From positions 1-64,000 of the forward strand of contig NZ_JXXD01000143.1 of the NCBI RefSeq assembly GCF_000935215.1: 64,000 bases of DNA. Direction: 5' to 3'. Every line of letters begins with the position of its first letter. The first letter of the stretch is position 1. This stretch comes from Stutzerimonas stutzeri (GTDB taxonomy: Bacteria; Pseudomonadota; Gammaproteobacteria; Pseudomonadales; Pseudomonadaceae). Of the stretch, positions 9,695 through 18,584 are shown piece by piece. The notes beneath the pieces are model-generated. The model made no database searches. It had not been told where the DNA came from and was given only the letters and a program-made list of their open reading frames with translations. The translations under genes and the position numbers were made by a program.

Positions 9695-11140
9695 ATGATC
9701 CCGGTTATTCTTTCAGGCGGTAGCGGCTCCCGACTGTGGCCCCTTTCCCGCAAGTCGTTCCCCAAGCAGTTTCTTGCCCTGACCGGCGAGCAGACGTTGT
9801 TCCAGCAGACCGTCGAACGCCTGGCGTTCGATGGCATGCAGCAACCGCTGCTGGTCTGCAACAAGGACCACCGTTTCATCGTCAAGGAGCAGCTGGCCGC
9901 GCGCAAGCTCGGCGTTCAAGGCCTTCTGCTCGAGCCTTTCGGTCGTAACACCGCACCGGCCATTGGGATCGCGGCGATGAAGCTGGTTGAAGAGGGGCGC
10001 GACGAGCTGCTGCTAGTCCTGCCGGCCGACCATGTCATCGAAGACCAGAAGGCCTTCCAGCGCTCCCTGGCACTGGCGACCAATGCCGCGGAAAACGGCG
10101 AGATGGTTCTTTTCGGTGTTCCCCCAACCCGTCCTGAAACCGGTTTCGGTTATATCAAAGCCAGCCAGGACGCCAATCATGGTCTGCCCGATGGCATCAA
10201 GCGCGTGGCGCAGTTCGTCGAGAAGCCGGATGAGGCTCGCGCCCAGAGCTATCTGGAGTCAGGTGACTATTTCTGGAACAGCGGCATGTTCCTGTTCCGC
10301 GCCAGCGTGTTCCTGGAAGAACTGAAGAAGCACGATCCGGACATCTACGATACCTGCTCGCTCGCCCTGGAGCGCAGCGTGAAGAACGGCGAAGAAGTGC
10401 TGATCGCCCCCGCCACCTTCGCCTGTTGCCCGGACAACTCCATCGACTATGCAGTGATGGAAAAGACTCAACTGGCTTGCGTAGTGCCCATGTCGGCTGG
10501 CTGGAGCGATGTCGGCTCCTGGTCTTCGATCTGGGATGTGCACGAGAAGGACGAGAACGGTAACGTCCTCAAGGGCGACGTGATCGCCGAAGACTCGCGC
10601 AACTGCCTGGTACACGGCAACGGCAAACTGGTCACCGTGCTCGGCCTGGAAAACATCGTGGTGGTGGAGACCAAGGACGCCATGATGGTTGCCCACAAGG
10701 ACAAGGTGCAGGACGTCAAGAAGCTGGTCAGCAAGCTCGACACTCAGGACCGCAGCGAAACCAAGAACCACTGCGCCGTGTACCGCCCTTGGGGCTGGTA
10801 TGACTCGGTGGACATGGGTGGCCGCTTCCAGGTCAAGCGTATCTGCGTGAACCCAGGGGCCAGCCTCTCCCTGCAGATGCACCACCATCGCGCCGAGCAT
10901 TGGATCGTTGTTTCCGGTACCGCTCAGGTCACCTGCAACGACAAGACTTTCCTGCTCACCGAAAATCAGTCGACTTATATCCCGATCACGTCAGTGCATC
11001 GCCTGGCCAACCCCGGGAAAATTCCGCTGGAGATCATCGAAGTCCAGTCCGGCAGCTATCTGGGTGAAGACGACATCGAGCGCTTTGATGACGTTTACGG
11101 CCGCGCCGAACAGAGCAACGAAGCCAAAGTTGCCCGTTAA
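9695..11140 (+). CDS. Mannose-1-phosphate guanylyltransferase / mannose-6-phosphate isomerase
   Basis: A 481-residue bifunctional enzyme of the AlgA/WbpW/PslB/CpsB family that makes mannose-6-phosphate from fructose-6-phosphate and activates mannose-1-phosphate to GDP-mannose for exopolysaccharide or LPS. The N-terminal nucleotidyltransferase domain (about 1-290) has the pyrophosphorylase signature LSGGSGSRLWPLSR, then FVEKPD. The C-terminal cupin isomerase domain (about 350-470) has RPWGWYDSVD, SLQMHHHRAEHWIVVSGTA and the QS..YIP metal-site region. AGGAGA precedes the ATG. It is monocistronic, with a terminator after it. Which paralogue it is (alginate, Psl, LPS) cannot be read because no pathway genes adjoin it. 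Confidence 0.93.
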   Translation: MIPVILSGGSGSRLWPLSRKSFPKQFLALTGEQTLFQQTVERLAFDGMQQPLLVCNKDHRFIVKEQLAARKLGVQGLLLEPFGRNTAPAIGIAAMKLVEEGRDELLLVLPADHVIEDQKAFQRSLALATNAAENGEMVLFGVPPTRPETGFGYIKASQDANHGLPDGIKRVAQFVEKPDEARAQSYLESGDYFWNSGMFLFRASVFLEELKKHDPDIYDTCSLALERSVKNGEEVLIAPATFACCPDNSIDYAVMEKTQLACVVPMSAGWSDVGSWSSIWDVHEKDENGNVLKGDVIAEDSRNCLVHGNGKLVTVLGLENIVVVETKDAMMVAHKDKVQDVKKLVSKLDTQDRSETKNHCAVYRPWGWYDSVDMGGRFQVKRICVNPGASLSLQMHHHRAEHWIVVSGTAQVTCNDKTFLLTENQSTYIPITSVHRLANPGKIPLEIIEVQSGSYLGEDDIERFDDVYGRAEQSNEAKVAR

Positions 11141-11161
11141 TGTTCGCCAAGTAACGAGAGG

Positions 11162-11185
11162 AAAGCCCGCTTCGGCGGGTTTTTC
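11162..11185 (+). terminator. Intrinsic terminator after the GDP-mannose enzyme gene
   Basis: CCCGC-TTCG-GCGGG forms a tetraloop hairpin flanked by AAAG on the left and a TTTTT run on the right, a canonical rho-independent terminator about 20 bases after the stop. Confidence 0.92.
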
Positions 11186-11470
11186 TTTGCTCGATTTCTG
11201 GCTCTGTGCGTACCTGAAAGCGCATACTTGCGGAAATCCGTGTAGCGCCTTGCCGCAAACGTAGTGTCAATGCCGCAGATAACCTGGTTTTTTTGAACTA
11301 CTGCTCGAATCTGCCGCCTGCCACGTAATTGCTTAAACCTTTTCAGTTGACCTCCAGTCTCACGCACATAAGCTCGACTCTGTTGCAACTGAAAACTTCG
11401 GTTACAACCAAAGACGCGTCATTCATTTTCAGAGGCGTCTTAATTCAAACTAGAAAAACAGGATCCTTAC
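11186..11470 (+). promoter_or_regulatory. Intergenic region upstream of the small GTG gene
   Basis: About 285 bp with no recognised gene, more AT-rich than its flanks. A promoter-like pair TTGACC (11348-11353) and TAAGCT (11370-11375), 16 bases apart, precedes the small gene. An inverted repeat AGACGC / GCGTCT spans 11412-11440. No further feature is visible. Confidence 0.4.
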
Positions 11471-11692
11471 GTGACGAAAGACGAACTGCGCGCCGAACTT
11501 GAGCGCCAGGCGCAGCGCTTTACCAATGTCTATGGTGGTGAAATTACGACTTACGCGGCTGAACGCGAACCCGAGCGCAAGCCGTGGCGCAAGAAACCCA
11601 CTGTGCTTGATCAAGTGTTTCAGCGGGAACTGCAGAAGCTCGAACAGGAAAAACATGCCGATTGTGAAAGCGCGGCAACTGGGCAAGCCTGA
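11471..11692 (+). CDS. Small conserved-looking cytosolic protein (73 aa), unknown function
   Basis: This GTG-start gene encodes 73 residues, highly charged and helical (TKDELRAELERQAQRFT at the N-terminus, then FQRELQKLEQEK), with no signal peptide or membrane segment and no motif I can name. A purine-rich CAGGAT lies before the start. It stands alone between the GDP-mannose gene and the convergent HerA-like gene, followed by a hairpin. Codon use resembles neighbours, which supports a real gene. Confidence 0.65.
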   Translation: MTKDELRAELERQAQRFTNVYGGEITTYAAEREPERKPWRKKPTVLDQVFQRELQKLEQEKHADCESAATGQA

Positions 11693-11716
11693 TCCTGACC
11701 TCCGTGCAGGTCAGGA
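11693..11716. terminator. Hairpin between convergent genes
   Basis: A perfect 9-bp stem (TCCTGACCT / AGGTCAGGA) with a 6-base loop starts right after the stop of the 73-aa gene. It has no U-run on either strand. It lies between this gene and the end of the opposing HerA-like gene. Confidence 0.5.
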
Positions 11717-11772
11717 AGTCAACTAGCGCAGCCAATACAAACAGCAGTAGTGAACTGAAGAGCGCCGATAAG

Positions 11773-13251
11773 TCAGCGCTTACCGCCGAGTAACGAGCCG
11801 AGCAACCCTCTGGCCAACTGACGCCCCAACTGACTGGCAGCCTGGCTCAACGCACTTTTGACGACTCGTCCGGCCAGATCCCCCAGATCGCTGCCTGCAC
11901 TGCTCTTGCCTCGCGCAGGCTTCTCGACCGGACGCTCAGCCTCCTCGACTGCCTGCATGGCCCGAGCACTCAGTATTTCGTAGGCCGACTCACGGTCGAC
12001 GGGCTTGTCATAACGGCCACGCAAGCTGGACCTCGCGATAAGCTGCATGCGCTCAGCTTCACTCAGCGGCCCCACTCGCGACTGTGGCGGCGCGATCGAG
12101 ACTCGCTGCACCATCGCCGGCGTGCCTTTCGCCTCGAGCCCACCGACCAGGGCCTCGCCGATGCCCAACTGGGTCAGCACATCCAGCGTCGCAAAGTTCG
12201 GGTTCGCACGAAATCCGTCAGCCACCGAGCGCAGTGCTTTCTGCTCCTTGACGGTGTATGCCCGCAAACCATGCTGGATTCGCAGCCCCAGCTGCGCCAG
12301 TACCTGGTCAGGCAGATCGGCTGGGGACTGAGTGACGAAATAGACGCCAACACCTTTCGAACGAATCAGCCGCACCCCCTGCACCAGCCGCTCCTGCAAC
12401 GCCTTGGGCGTATCGCCAAACAGAAGGTGCGCCTCATCGAAGAACAGGACCAGCAAAGGCCTGTCGGCATCGCCCCGCTCCGGAAGCTGCTCGAAGAGTT
12501 CGGCAAGCAGCCATAGCAGGAAGGTCGCATAAACCTTGGGCGCCTCATGCACCAGTACGCTGGCATCGAGCAGATGGATGGGACCTCGGCCGTCCGCCGC
12601 GGGGTGCAACAGATCCTCGAGTTGCAGCGCTGGCTCACCGAACAGCGCCTCGGCGCCCTGCTGTTCGAGCGTTGCCAGGCGCCGCAGCAGGGCCTGTGAC
12701 GATGCACCGGTGAACAATGCACTGTCGTCGCCGAGCAACTGCGGCTCAGCCTTGAGGTGCGCCAACAGCGCCTTGAGGTCCTTCAGATCGAGTAACAGCA
12801 GGCCTTCGCGGTCTGCCACCTTGAACGCCGCGTACAAAGCGGCCTGCTGGCTGTCGGTGAGCTGCAGCAGGCTTCCCAGCAGCAGCGGCCCCATCTCGCT
12901 CAACGTAGTACGCAGCGGATGGCCGCTACGACCATGCACGTCCCACAGGGTTACCGGGTACGCCTGCGGCTGATGGTCCAGCCAGGGCATGCTGGCGATC
13001 CGCTCGGCGATCTTGCCCTGCGGTGCACCGGCAGCACCCAGGCCACAGAGATCGCCCTTGATGTCGGCAGCGAACACGGCAACTCCGGCATCGCTGAACT
13101 GCTCGGCCAGACGTTGCAAGGTCACTGTCTTACCGGTGCCGGTGGCTCCGGCAATCAACCCGTGCCGATTGGCCAGGCGCAGGGATTGGCTGTTCGGTTC
13201 ACCCGTCGCATCAGCGCCGAGTACCAGACGATCGATTGCAGCCTTCATCAA
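11773..13251 (-). CDS. HerA-like helicase-domain ATPase (DUF853, YjgR family)
   Basis: A 492-residue P-loop ATPase of the HerA/FtsK superfamily. The Walker A is GATGTGKTVT near residue 37. A Walker B appears as LLVLFFDEAHLLF near 266-278. A YFVTQSPADLP sensor-like motif and an IQHGLRAYT segment follow. The C-terminus is a basic, Gly-rich tail (RQLARGLLGSLLGGKR). The biological role of YjgR proteins is not established; HerA relatives pump or unwind DNA with NurA nucleases, but no nurA is nearby. Its ATG overlaps the preceding 79-residue gene by 4 bases, so the two are translationally coupled. Confidence 0.85.
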   Translation of the reverse strand: MMKAAIDRLVLGADATGEPNSQSLRLANRHGLIAGATGTGKTVTLQRLAEQFSDAGVAVFAADIKGDLCGLGAAGAPQGKIAERIASMPWLDHQPQAYPVTLWDVHGRSGHPLRTTLSEMGPLLLGSLLQLTDSQQAALYAAFKVADREGLLLLDLKDLKALLAHLKAEPQLLGDDSALFTGASSQALLRRLATLEQQGAEALFGEPALQLEDLLHPAADGRGPIHLLDASVLVHEAPKVYATFLLWLLAELFEQLPERGDADRPLLVLFFDEAHLLFGDTPKALQERLVQGVRLIRSKGVGVYFVTQSPADLPDQVLAQLGLRIQHGLRAYTVKEQKALRSVADGFRANPNFATLDVLTQLGIGEALVGGLEAKGTPAMVQRVSIAPPQSRVGPLSEAERMQLIARSSLRGRYDKPVDRESAYEILSARAMQAVEEAERPVEKPARGKSSAGSDLGDLAGRVVKSALSQAASQLGRQLARGLLGSLLGGKR

Positions 13252-13487
13252 CCCGCCTCCTTGTCGTGCTCGCGCGCTCCGGATGGGGCGCTCTCGTCGG
13301 CCGTCGATGCACTCGATTGCCGACCTGCATTGCCCTGCTCAGCCTGAAGCTCGGCCCATAGCGCTGCGGCATCGGCGAACTCGGCGCCCTGCTCGGGCGA
13401 CAGCGCCTCGGGATCGTATCGCTGTGTACAACCACTGCCGATGATGGGCGGCGCCTTGGCCGCGGCACGCTCGAGGGGATCGGTCAC
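13248..13487 (-). CDS. Small hypothetical protein upstream of the HerA-like ATPase (79 aa)
   Basis: A 79-residue, Ala/Glu-rich, soluble protein with no recognised domain. It has an N-terminal conserved-looking segment (PPIIGSGCTQRYDPEALSPEQ) and a low-complexity acidic tail. Its stop overlaps the ATG of the HerA-like gene (ATGA), and it begins 15 bases after the purU stop on the same strand, so purU, this gene and the ATPase probably form one operon. The overlap suggests a functional partner of the ATPase, but this is inference. Confidence 0.7.
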   Translation of the reverse strand: MTDPLERAAAKAPPIIGSGCTQRYDPEALSPEQGAEFADAAALWAELQAEQGNAGRQSSASTADESAPSGAREHDKEAG

Positions 13488-13502
13488 AGATGCTCCCGGA
13501 TG

Positions 13503-14357
13503 TCAGTTGAACACCATCGTCTTGTTGCTGTGTACCAGCACACGGTCTTCCAAGTGATAGCGCAGGCCGCGAGAAAGCACCATCTTCTCTACGTCCTTGC
13601 CGAGCCGGACCATGTCCTCGATGCTGTCGCGATGGCTCACGCGCACCACGTCCTGTTCGATGATCGGGCCGGCGTCGAGCTCCTCGGTTACATAGTGACA
13701 GGTGGCGCCGATCAGCTTCACGCCGCGCAGCGAGGCCTGGTGATAGGGCTTGGCGCCGACGAAGGACGGCAGAAAGCTGTGATGGATGTTGATCACGCGC
13801 TGGGCGAACTCGTCGCACAGCTCGGACGGCAAGATCTGCATGTACCGCGCGAGCACAATCACATCGGCGCGCTGCTCGCGGACCAGGCGGGTGACTTCGG
13901 CGAACGCCTCCTGCTTATTGGCGGGGTCGACCGGCACGTGAATGTAGGGAATGCCATGCCATTCGACCATGCTGCGCAGGTCGTCATGGTTGGAAATCAC
14001 GCAGGGAATGTCGCAGTCCAGCTCGCCGCTGTGCCAACGGTGCAGCAGATCGGCCAGGCAGTGGGATTCGCGACTGGCCATCAGCACCACGCGTTTGCGT
14101 TGCTCGGAGTCGGTGACTCGCCACTCCATTGAAAACTCACGAGCGATCGGAGCGAACGCCTGACGGAAACCGTCCAGATCGAAAGGCAGTGAGTCCGCGC
14201 GAATCTCGTGACGCATGAAGAACCAACCGCTCTGGTGATCCGAATGATGGTTGGCTTCAGTGATCCAGCCGTTGTAAGTGGCAAGAAAGTTACTGACCTT
14301 GGCAACAATGCCAACGCCATCGGGACAGGCAATGACCAGCCTGAAAGTGCGCATCAA
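13503..14357 (-). CDS. purU: Formyltetrahydrofolate deformylase PurU
   Basis: A 284-residue enzyme that hydrolyses 10-formyl-THF to THF and formate, balancing one-carbon units and feeding formate to PurT. The N-terminal ACT domain (1-80) begins RLVIACPDGVGIVAKVSNFL. The C-terminal formyltransferase fold (about 85-280) has the catalytic region INIHHSFLPSFVGA with its His, and TCHYVTEELDAGPII with the Asp. Length is typical. It heads an apparent operon with the 79-residue gene and the HerA-like ATPase. The start is unambiguous because upstream sequence is non-coding. Confidence 0.96.
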   Translation of the reverse strand: MMRTFRLVIACPDGVGIVAKVSNFLATYNGWITEANHHSDHQSGWFFMRHEIRADSLPFDLDGFRQAFAPIAREFSMEWRVTDSEQRKRVVLMASRESHCLADLLHRWHSGELDCDIPCVISNHDDLRSMVEWHGIPYIHVPVDPANKQEAFAEVTRLVREQRADVIVLARYMQILPSELCDEFAQRVINIHHSFLPSFVGAKPYHQASLRGVKLIGATCHYVTEELDAGPIIEQDVVRVSHRDSIEDMVRLGKDVEKMVLSRGLRYHLEDRVLVHSNKTMVFN

Positions 14358-14708
14358 CGGTTACTCCGACTCAATGGGAAATGCGGCATTCTAGCCCAGC
14401 AGACAAAAGCACAGCCATCGCCATTAAGATCGAGGCGCAGCGCCAACTATGCGCGATGACGCAAACGGCGCGGCTCGCAGTCATCGGTTTGTTATGCAAA
14501 GCATAAAAACCAATCGAAAAAACTTGTCCGATAAAACAGGCTTTCCGCTTGATTTAAGCCTGCGCATAGCTGCAATAGCAGCTCTTAGCCTGCGTCACAT
14601 ATCCTTTCAAATAGTAGTGTGGCTTTTTTACAAGGCTATATTTACTTGCGGATTACGCAGGACTATGATTGCTGCCACTTGCGTTCAAACCTATCCCAAG
14701 GAAGTCAT
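14358..14708 (+). promoter_or_regulatory. AT-rich promoter region of mvaT
   Basis: A 351-bp divergent spacer between purU and mvaT, noticeably more AT-rich than the rest of the window, with A- and T-runs (for example AAAAAACTT near 14518 and TTTTTT near 14630). A promoter-like TTTACT (14641-14646), 17 bases, TATGAT (14664-14669) lies 40 bases before the mvaT start. H-NS-type proteins prefer such DNA, so autoregulation is plausible. AGGCT/AGCCT forms a loose inverted repeat near 14539-14564. Confidence 0.5.
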
Positions 14709-15089
14709 ATGTCACTTATCAATGAGTATCGCGCTACTGAAGAAGCCATCAAGGAACTTCAAGAGCGCCTGAAGTCGCTGTCCGAAGACGACAAGCTGAA
14801 AAAGGAACTGGAATTCGAAGGCAAGCTGCGCGAACTCATGGGTGAATACCAGAAGTCCCTGCGCGACATCATTGCCCTGCTCGATCCGGAAGCCTCTCGC
14901 AACAGCAAGAGCCCTCGCGCTGCAAAAGCTCCCGCGACCAGCAAGCGCGCCCGCCGCGTGAAGCAATATAAAAACCCACACAGCGGTGAAGTGATTGAAA
15001 CCAAAGGCGGCAATCACAAGACCCTGAAAGAATGGAAAGCCCAGTGGGGCTCCGACACCGTGGAAAGCTGGGCCACCCTTCTCGGCTAA
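14709..15089 (+). CDS. mvaT: H-NS family xenogeneic silencer MvaT
   Basis: A 126-residue nucleoid protein that silences AT-rich, often foreign, DNA in pseudomonads. The N-terminal half (1-60) is a coiled-coil oligomerisation region (ATEEAIKELQERLKSL...). A basic linker (PATSKRARRVKQYK) follows, then the C-terminal DNA-binding domain with the AT-pincer GGN in ETKGGNHKTL and the EWKAQWG...SWATLLG ending typical of MvaT/MvaU. AAGGAAG precedes ATG 14709; an in-frame start at 14619 would add 30 unlike residues. MvaU is the alternative paralogue name. A long terminator follows. Confidence 0.93.
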   Translation: MSLINEYRATEEAIKELQERLKSLSEDDKLKKELEFEGKLRELMGEYQKSLRDIIALLDPEASRNSKSPRAAKAPATSKRARRVKQYKNPHSGEVIETKGGNHKTLKEWKAQWGSDTVESWATLLG

Positions 15090-15108
15090 GCGGCTACGGT
15101 TTATAACG

Positions 15109-15156
15109 AACGCCGTTTCTCGACATTAATCATTGATGTCGGGAAACGGCGTTTTT
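15109..15156. terminator. Long bidirectional terminator after mvaT
   Basis: AACGCCGTTTC...GACAT and ATGTC..GAAACGGCGTT form a stem of about 18 bp with a small interior mismatch and a 9-base loop, followed by TTTTTATTT on plus. It separates the convergent mvaT and sbcB genes. Confidence 0.92.
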
Positions 15157-15225
15157 ATTTGTGCTGCACTCTTCCTTCCCCGCTCGATTCAGGCGTGGCG
15201 CACAAACATACGCCCTCCCCAAGAG

Positions 15226-16662
15226 TTAATTGCTCAAGCGGTAACGCTCACGCAACCCCTGACCGTACTCGCGCCATTGCTGCAACAGTTGCCGTTGTGC
15301 CGGCGTGGCGCCGATCATGAATTGCTCGATATCCGACTCGAACTGCACGAGGGTGTTGGGCGCGCCACATGCCCCATCACTCAGCCGCTGTTGGCAGAAC
15401 TGACGCCATTGCGCTTGCTCGTCGACGGATAACGCTTCAGGAAAGTTACGCGCGCGGTAACGAAACAACAGCTCGTCGAGGCGCGCATCATCGAATCGGA
15501 ATGGCTGTTTCGCCAGCTCCGCAGGTGACAGGCTACGGACCTGGTCGCACAGCCGCCGGTCGCGGTCCCCGAGAAAACCGTCATACAGCTGCTGCTCCGG
15601 ATCATCAGTGCCAGCGAAGCGGTCTTCGCGATAGATGTCTTCGAGCTTGGTGCTCCAGATCTGCCGCTGCTCTCGAAGCATCGCTGCACGCTCATGGCAA
15701 ACCGGCATATCCAGACCAAGGCGCTGGATGTCTTGCGTGCGCAAAACCTTGAGCGGCGCCACCACGGGACACTTGTTGACGTGCACCAGCTTCAAGGGCA
15801 CCGGCAACTCGCCATCGGCGAGCTGGTCACGTCGGGTATACAGGCGCTGACGCAGCGTTTCAGCCGTTTCCTGCAAGAGCGGCTCCGGTCCGGCCTGCAG
15901 ATCGCAGACGATCAGCGCATTGCGATTGCGCGGGTGCCAGCCCAGCGGCAGGACCACCGAGAGAAAATGCCGTGCAGCGGAGAAGCGGCCGGACACGTGC
16001 ACCATGGGTTCCAGCAACCGGATCTGCTCAAGCACCGCCTGCTTGCGGCGCAGGTTGTAGAGATAGTCGTACAGCCGCGGCTGCCGATCACGAACGAGTC
16101 TGGCCAGGGCGATGGTCGCGCGCACATCGGATAGCGCATCGTGCGCGTTCAGATGTTCCAGCCCGTTGGCCACACTCAGTCGTTCGAGCTTGAGCGTTAC
16201 CCGCCCCTCCTCTTCAGGCCAGACCAGGCCTTCCGGGCGCAGAGCATAAGCCGTGCGTACCAGATCGATCAGATCCCAGCGGCTGTTGCCGCCCTGCCAT
16301 TCACGGGCATAGGGATCGTAGAAGTTGCGGTACAGGCTGTAGCGCGTCACCTCGTCGTCGAACCGCAGGCTGTTGTAACCGGCGCCGCAGGTGCCAGGCA
16401 ACGACAGCTGTTGATGCAGACGATGAATGAATTCGGCCTCGCACAAGCCCTTCTGTTCGAGGGTCGCGGGGGTGATCCCAGTGACCAGGCAGGCCGCCGG
16501 ATGCGGAAGGATGTCGTCGGAGGGACGGCAATAGATGTTCAGCGGCTCGCCGACTTCCTCGAGCGCCTCGTTGGTGCGGATACCCGCCACCTGCAACGGA
16601 CGGTCGCGGCTGGGCGAGATTCCTGTGGTTTCGAAGTCGTACCAGAAGATGCTTGAATTCAC
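15226..16662 (-). CDS. sbcB: Exodeoxyribonuclease I
   Basis: A 478-residue 3'-to-5' single-strand DNA exonuclease used in mismatch repair and recombination. The DEDDh nuclease domain begins WYDFETTGISPSRD with the first metal Asp and Glu, followed by GYNSLRFDDEVTRY and LNAHDALSDVRATIALA with the catalytic His and last Asp. An SH3-like and C-terminal helical part completes the protein at the usual size. It is a single gene, convergent with mvaT and divergent from the six-gene cassette. Confidence 0.95.
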   Translation of the reverse strand: MNSSIFWYDFETTGISPSRDRPLQVAGIRTNEALEEVGEPLNIYCRPSDDILPHPAACLVTGITPATLEQKGLCEAEFIHRLHQQLSLPGTCGAGYNSLRFDDEVTRYSLYRNFYDPYAREWQGGNSRWDLIDLVRTAYALRPEGLVWPEEEGRVTLKLERLSVANGLEHLNAHDALSDVRATIALARLVRDRQPRLYDYLYNLRRKQAVLEQIRLLEPMVHVSGRFSAARHFLSVVLPLGWHPRNRNALIVCDLQAGPEPLLQETAETLRQRLYTRRDQLADGELPVPLKLVHVNKCPVVAPLKVLRTQDIQRLGLDMPVCHERAAMLREQRQIWSTKLEDIYREDRFAGTDDPEQQLYDGFLGDRDRRLCDQVRSLSPAELAKQPFRFDDARLDELLFRYRARNFPEALSVDEQAQWRQFCQQRLSDGACGAPNTLVQFESDIEQFMIGATPAQRQLLQQWREYGQGLRERYRLSN

Positions 16663-16899
16663 GGGAGAGTCCTTCTCGATCAGCGCGGCAGTCTATCAGC
16701 CAGGGCGGCACATCGTCGTGTGCGTCGCCCGATCTGCCCACGCAGCATTGGGTATGCGAACGACATCCTGCAAAGGAGCAGGCACTTCGCCATAATCACA
16801 CCCCTCCGGCTTGCCCTCCGCTCAGACGACTCAGGCGCATTGCCGCAGCGGCACTTGCCGCATAGCATCGACCTTTGCCTGCCTCAGACGACTTTACCC

Positions 16900-17607
16900 T
16901 TGCCTTCAGCTCTCGACCGACCATCGCTGCTCGACAATAGCCATCGCGTGGAGACGCCCGAAGGCATCGATCTACTCCTGCGTCCGGCCGGGCTCGTACC
17001 GCGCGCGCTGGCCTTTGCCATCGACCTGGCGATCCGTGCCGCCATCCTGCTAGCCCTCTTCATCATCCTGGGGATGCTGGGCAATTTTGGTATCGGTCTT
17101 GGGACGCTGCTGCTGTTCCTCGTGCAATGGTGGTACATGGTGCTCTTCGAAGTACTGAACCAGGGACGTACGCCTGGCAAGTACTGGCTGGGTCTGCGAG
17201 TAGTGCATGACGATGGCACGCCGGTCGGCTGGACCTCCTCGCTGACGCGCAACCTGCTGCGCTTCGTCGATATGCTGCCGTTCGGCTATTTTCTCGGCGC
17301 ACTGAGCTGCCTGGGCCACCCTGCCTTCAAGCGTCTCGGCGATCTCGCCGCAGGGACGTTGGTGGTCTACCGGGAAAGACCACAAGCGCGCCCGACGCTG
17401 CCGGAGGTGGAAGCTGCCAAACCGCCTTTTGCGTTAAGTCTCGATGAGCAACGCGCTCTTATTGCCTTCTCCGAGCGTCATGCCAGTCTTTCTGCCGAAC
17501 GGCGTCTGGAGCTGGCTTCGATCCTTGCCGAACCGCTGGCGGTTACCGGTGAGAACGCCGAGGCAAAGATCCATGGCATCGCCCGCTCACTGGTAGGCGC
17601 GCCATGA
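16900..17607 (+). CDS. RDD family membrane protein, first gene of the MoxR/DUF58 cassette
   Basis: An RDD-domain integral membrane protein. The conserved part begins VETPEGIDLLLRPAGLVPRALAFAIDL, with the first Arg and the Asp of the RDD signature. A hydrophobic segment follows (AAILLALFIILGMLG), then NQGRTPGKYWLGLRVV, typical of RDD proteins. The C-terminal about 80 residues are cytosolic. The start is uncertain: I give TTG 16900 (LPSALDRPS...); GTG 16948 or an upstream ATG at 16720 are alternatives, and no strong ribosome site decides. Its stop overlaps the next gene by 4 bases. Confidence 0.8.
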   Translation: MPSALDRPSLLDNSHRVETPEGIDLLLRPAGLVPRALAFAIDLAIRAAILLALFIILGMLGNFGIGLGTLLLFLVQWWYMVLFEVLNQGRTPGKYWLGLRVVHDDGTPVGWTSSLTRNLLRFVDMLPFGYFLGALSCLGHPAFKRLGDLAAGTLVVYRERPQARPTLPEVEAAKPPFALSLDEQRALIAFSERHASLSAERRLELASILAEPLAVTGENAEAKIHGIARSLVGAP

Positions 17608-18584
17608 AGCAGGCCACCTTCGAACGCCAGCATCACGCCGACTGGCATGACTTCATCAGCCAGCTGGACGCGCTGGAGCGTGGCAAGCCAAGTCCCAGCC
17701 AGGCCAGCGACTTCCCCGCCGCCTACCGCCGTCTTTGCCAACACCTGGCGCTGGCCGAATCGCGCGGCTACAGCAGCCAGCTGATCGATCAGTTGCGCCA
17801 GCTCGCCCTGCGCGGCCATCAGCAGCTCTATCGGCACCGCAGTCCATTGCTGGGGCGACTGCTCGGGTTCATCACCGGTGGCTTCGCCCGCGCGGTCCGT
17901 GAGCAGTGGCGTTACGTACTGGCAGCAAGCCTGCTGTTCTACGGCAGCCTGCTCGGCATGGCCGCTTTGGTCTTCGCCTTCCCGGAGCTGGTGTTCAGCA
18001 TCCTGCCGCCGGACCAGGTCACACAGATGGAGCAGATGTACGACCCGGACGCCAGCCGCCTGGGTCGCTTCGCCGAGCGGGGCTCGGGCGACGACTGGCT
18101 GATGTTCGGCTATTACGTGATGAACAATATCGGCATCGCATTCCAGACGTTCGCCAGCGGGCTGCTGTTCGGCCTGGGTACGCTGTTCTTCCTGCTGTTC
18201 AATGGCCTGACGATCGGCGCCGTCGCGGGCCACCTGAGCGCCATCGGCTACCACCAGCCGTTCTGGTCGTTCGTTATCGGCCATGGCGCGTTCGAGCTGA
18301 CCGCCATCACCCTTGCCGGCGCCGCGGGGCTGCAGCTCGGCGTATCGCTAGTGGCGCCGGGGCGCCTGACCCGCGCAGAGGCGCTGCGTCAGGCCGCCAA
18401 GCGAGGCATCCAGCTGGTCTGCGGGGCCACCCTGTTCTTGCTGATCGCTGCCTTTGTCGAGGCCTACTGGTCATCCATGACCCTGACCTCGCCCATGATC
18501 AAGTACATCGTCGGCGCGCTGCTCTGGCTGATCGTGGCCGCTTACTTCGCCTTTGCCGGGAGGGCGCAGCATGCAGCTGAGTGA
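17604..18584 (+). CDS. SpoIIM-like (DUF95) integral membrane protein
   Basis: A 326-residue protein of the stage II sporulation protein M family, which outside sporulators has unknown function. A soluble N-terminal helical part (1-100, FERQHHADWHDFISQLDALE) is followed by several membrane segments: about 105-130, 175-215, 225-250, 260-280 and 300-322. Family features include FGYYVMNNIGIAFQTFASG and GHGAFELTAITLAGAAG, both typical of the DUF95 fold. It starts on ATGA overlapping the RDD gene and runs into the DUF4129 gene, so translation is coupled on both sides. Confidence 0.85.
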   Translation: MKQATFERQHHADWHDFISQLDALERGKPSPSQASDFPAAYRRLCQHLALAESRGYSSQLIDQLRQLALRGHQQLYRHRSPLLGRLLGFITGGFARAVREQWRYVLAASLLFYGSLLGMAALVFAFPELVFSILPPDQVTQMEQMYDPDASRLGRFAERGSGDDWLMFGYYVMNNIGIAFQTFASGLLFGLGTLFFLLFNGLTIGAVAGHLSAIGYHQPFWSFVIGHGAFELTAITLAGAAGLQLGVSLVAPGRLTRAEALRQAAKRGIQLVCGATLFLLIAAFVEAYWSSMTLTSPMIKYIVGALLWLIVAAYFAFAGRAQHAAE

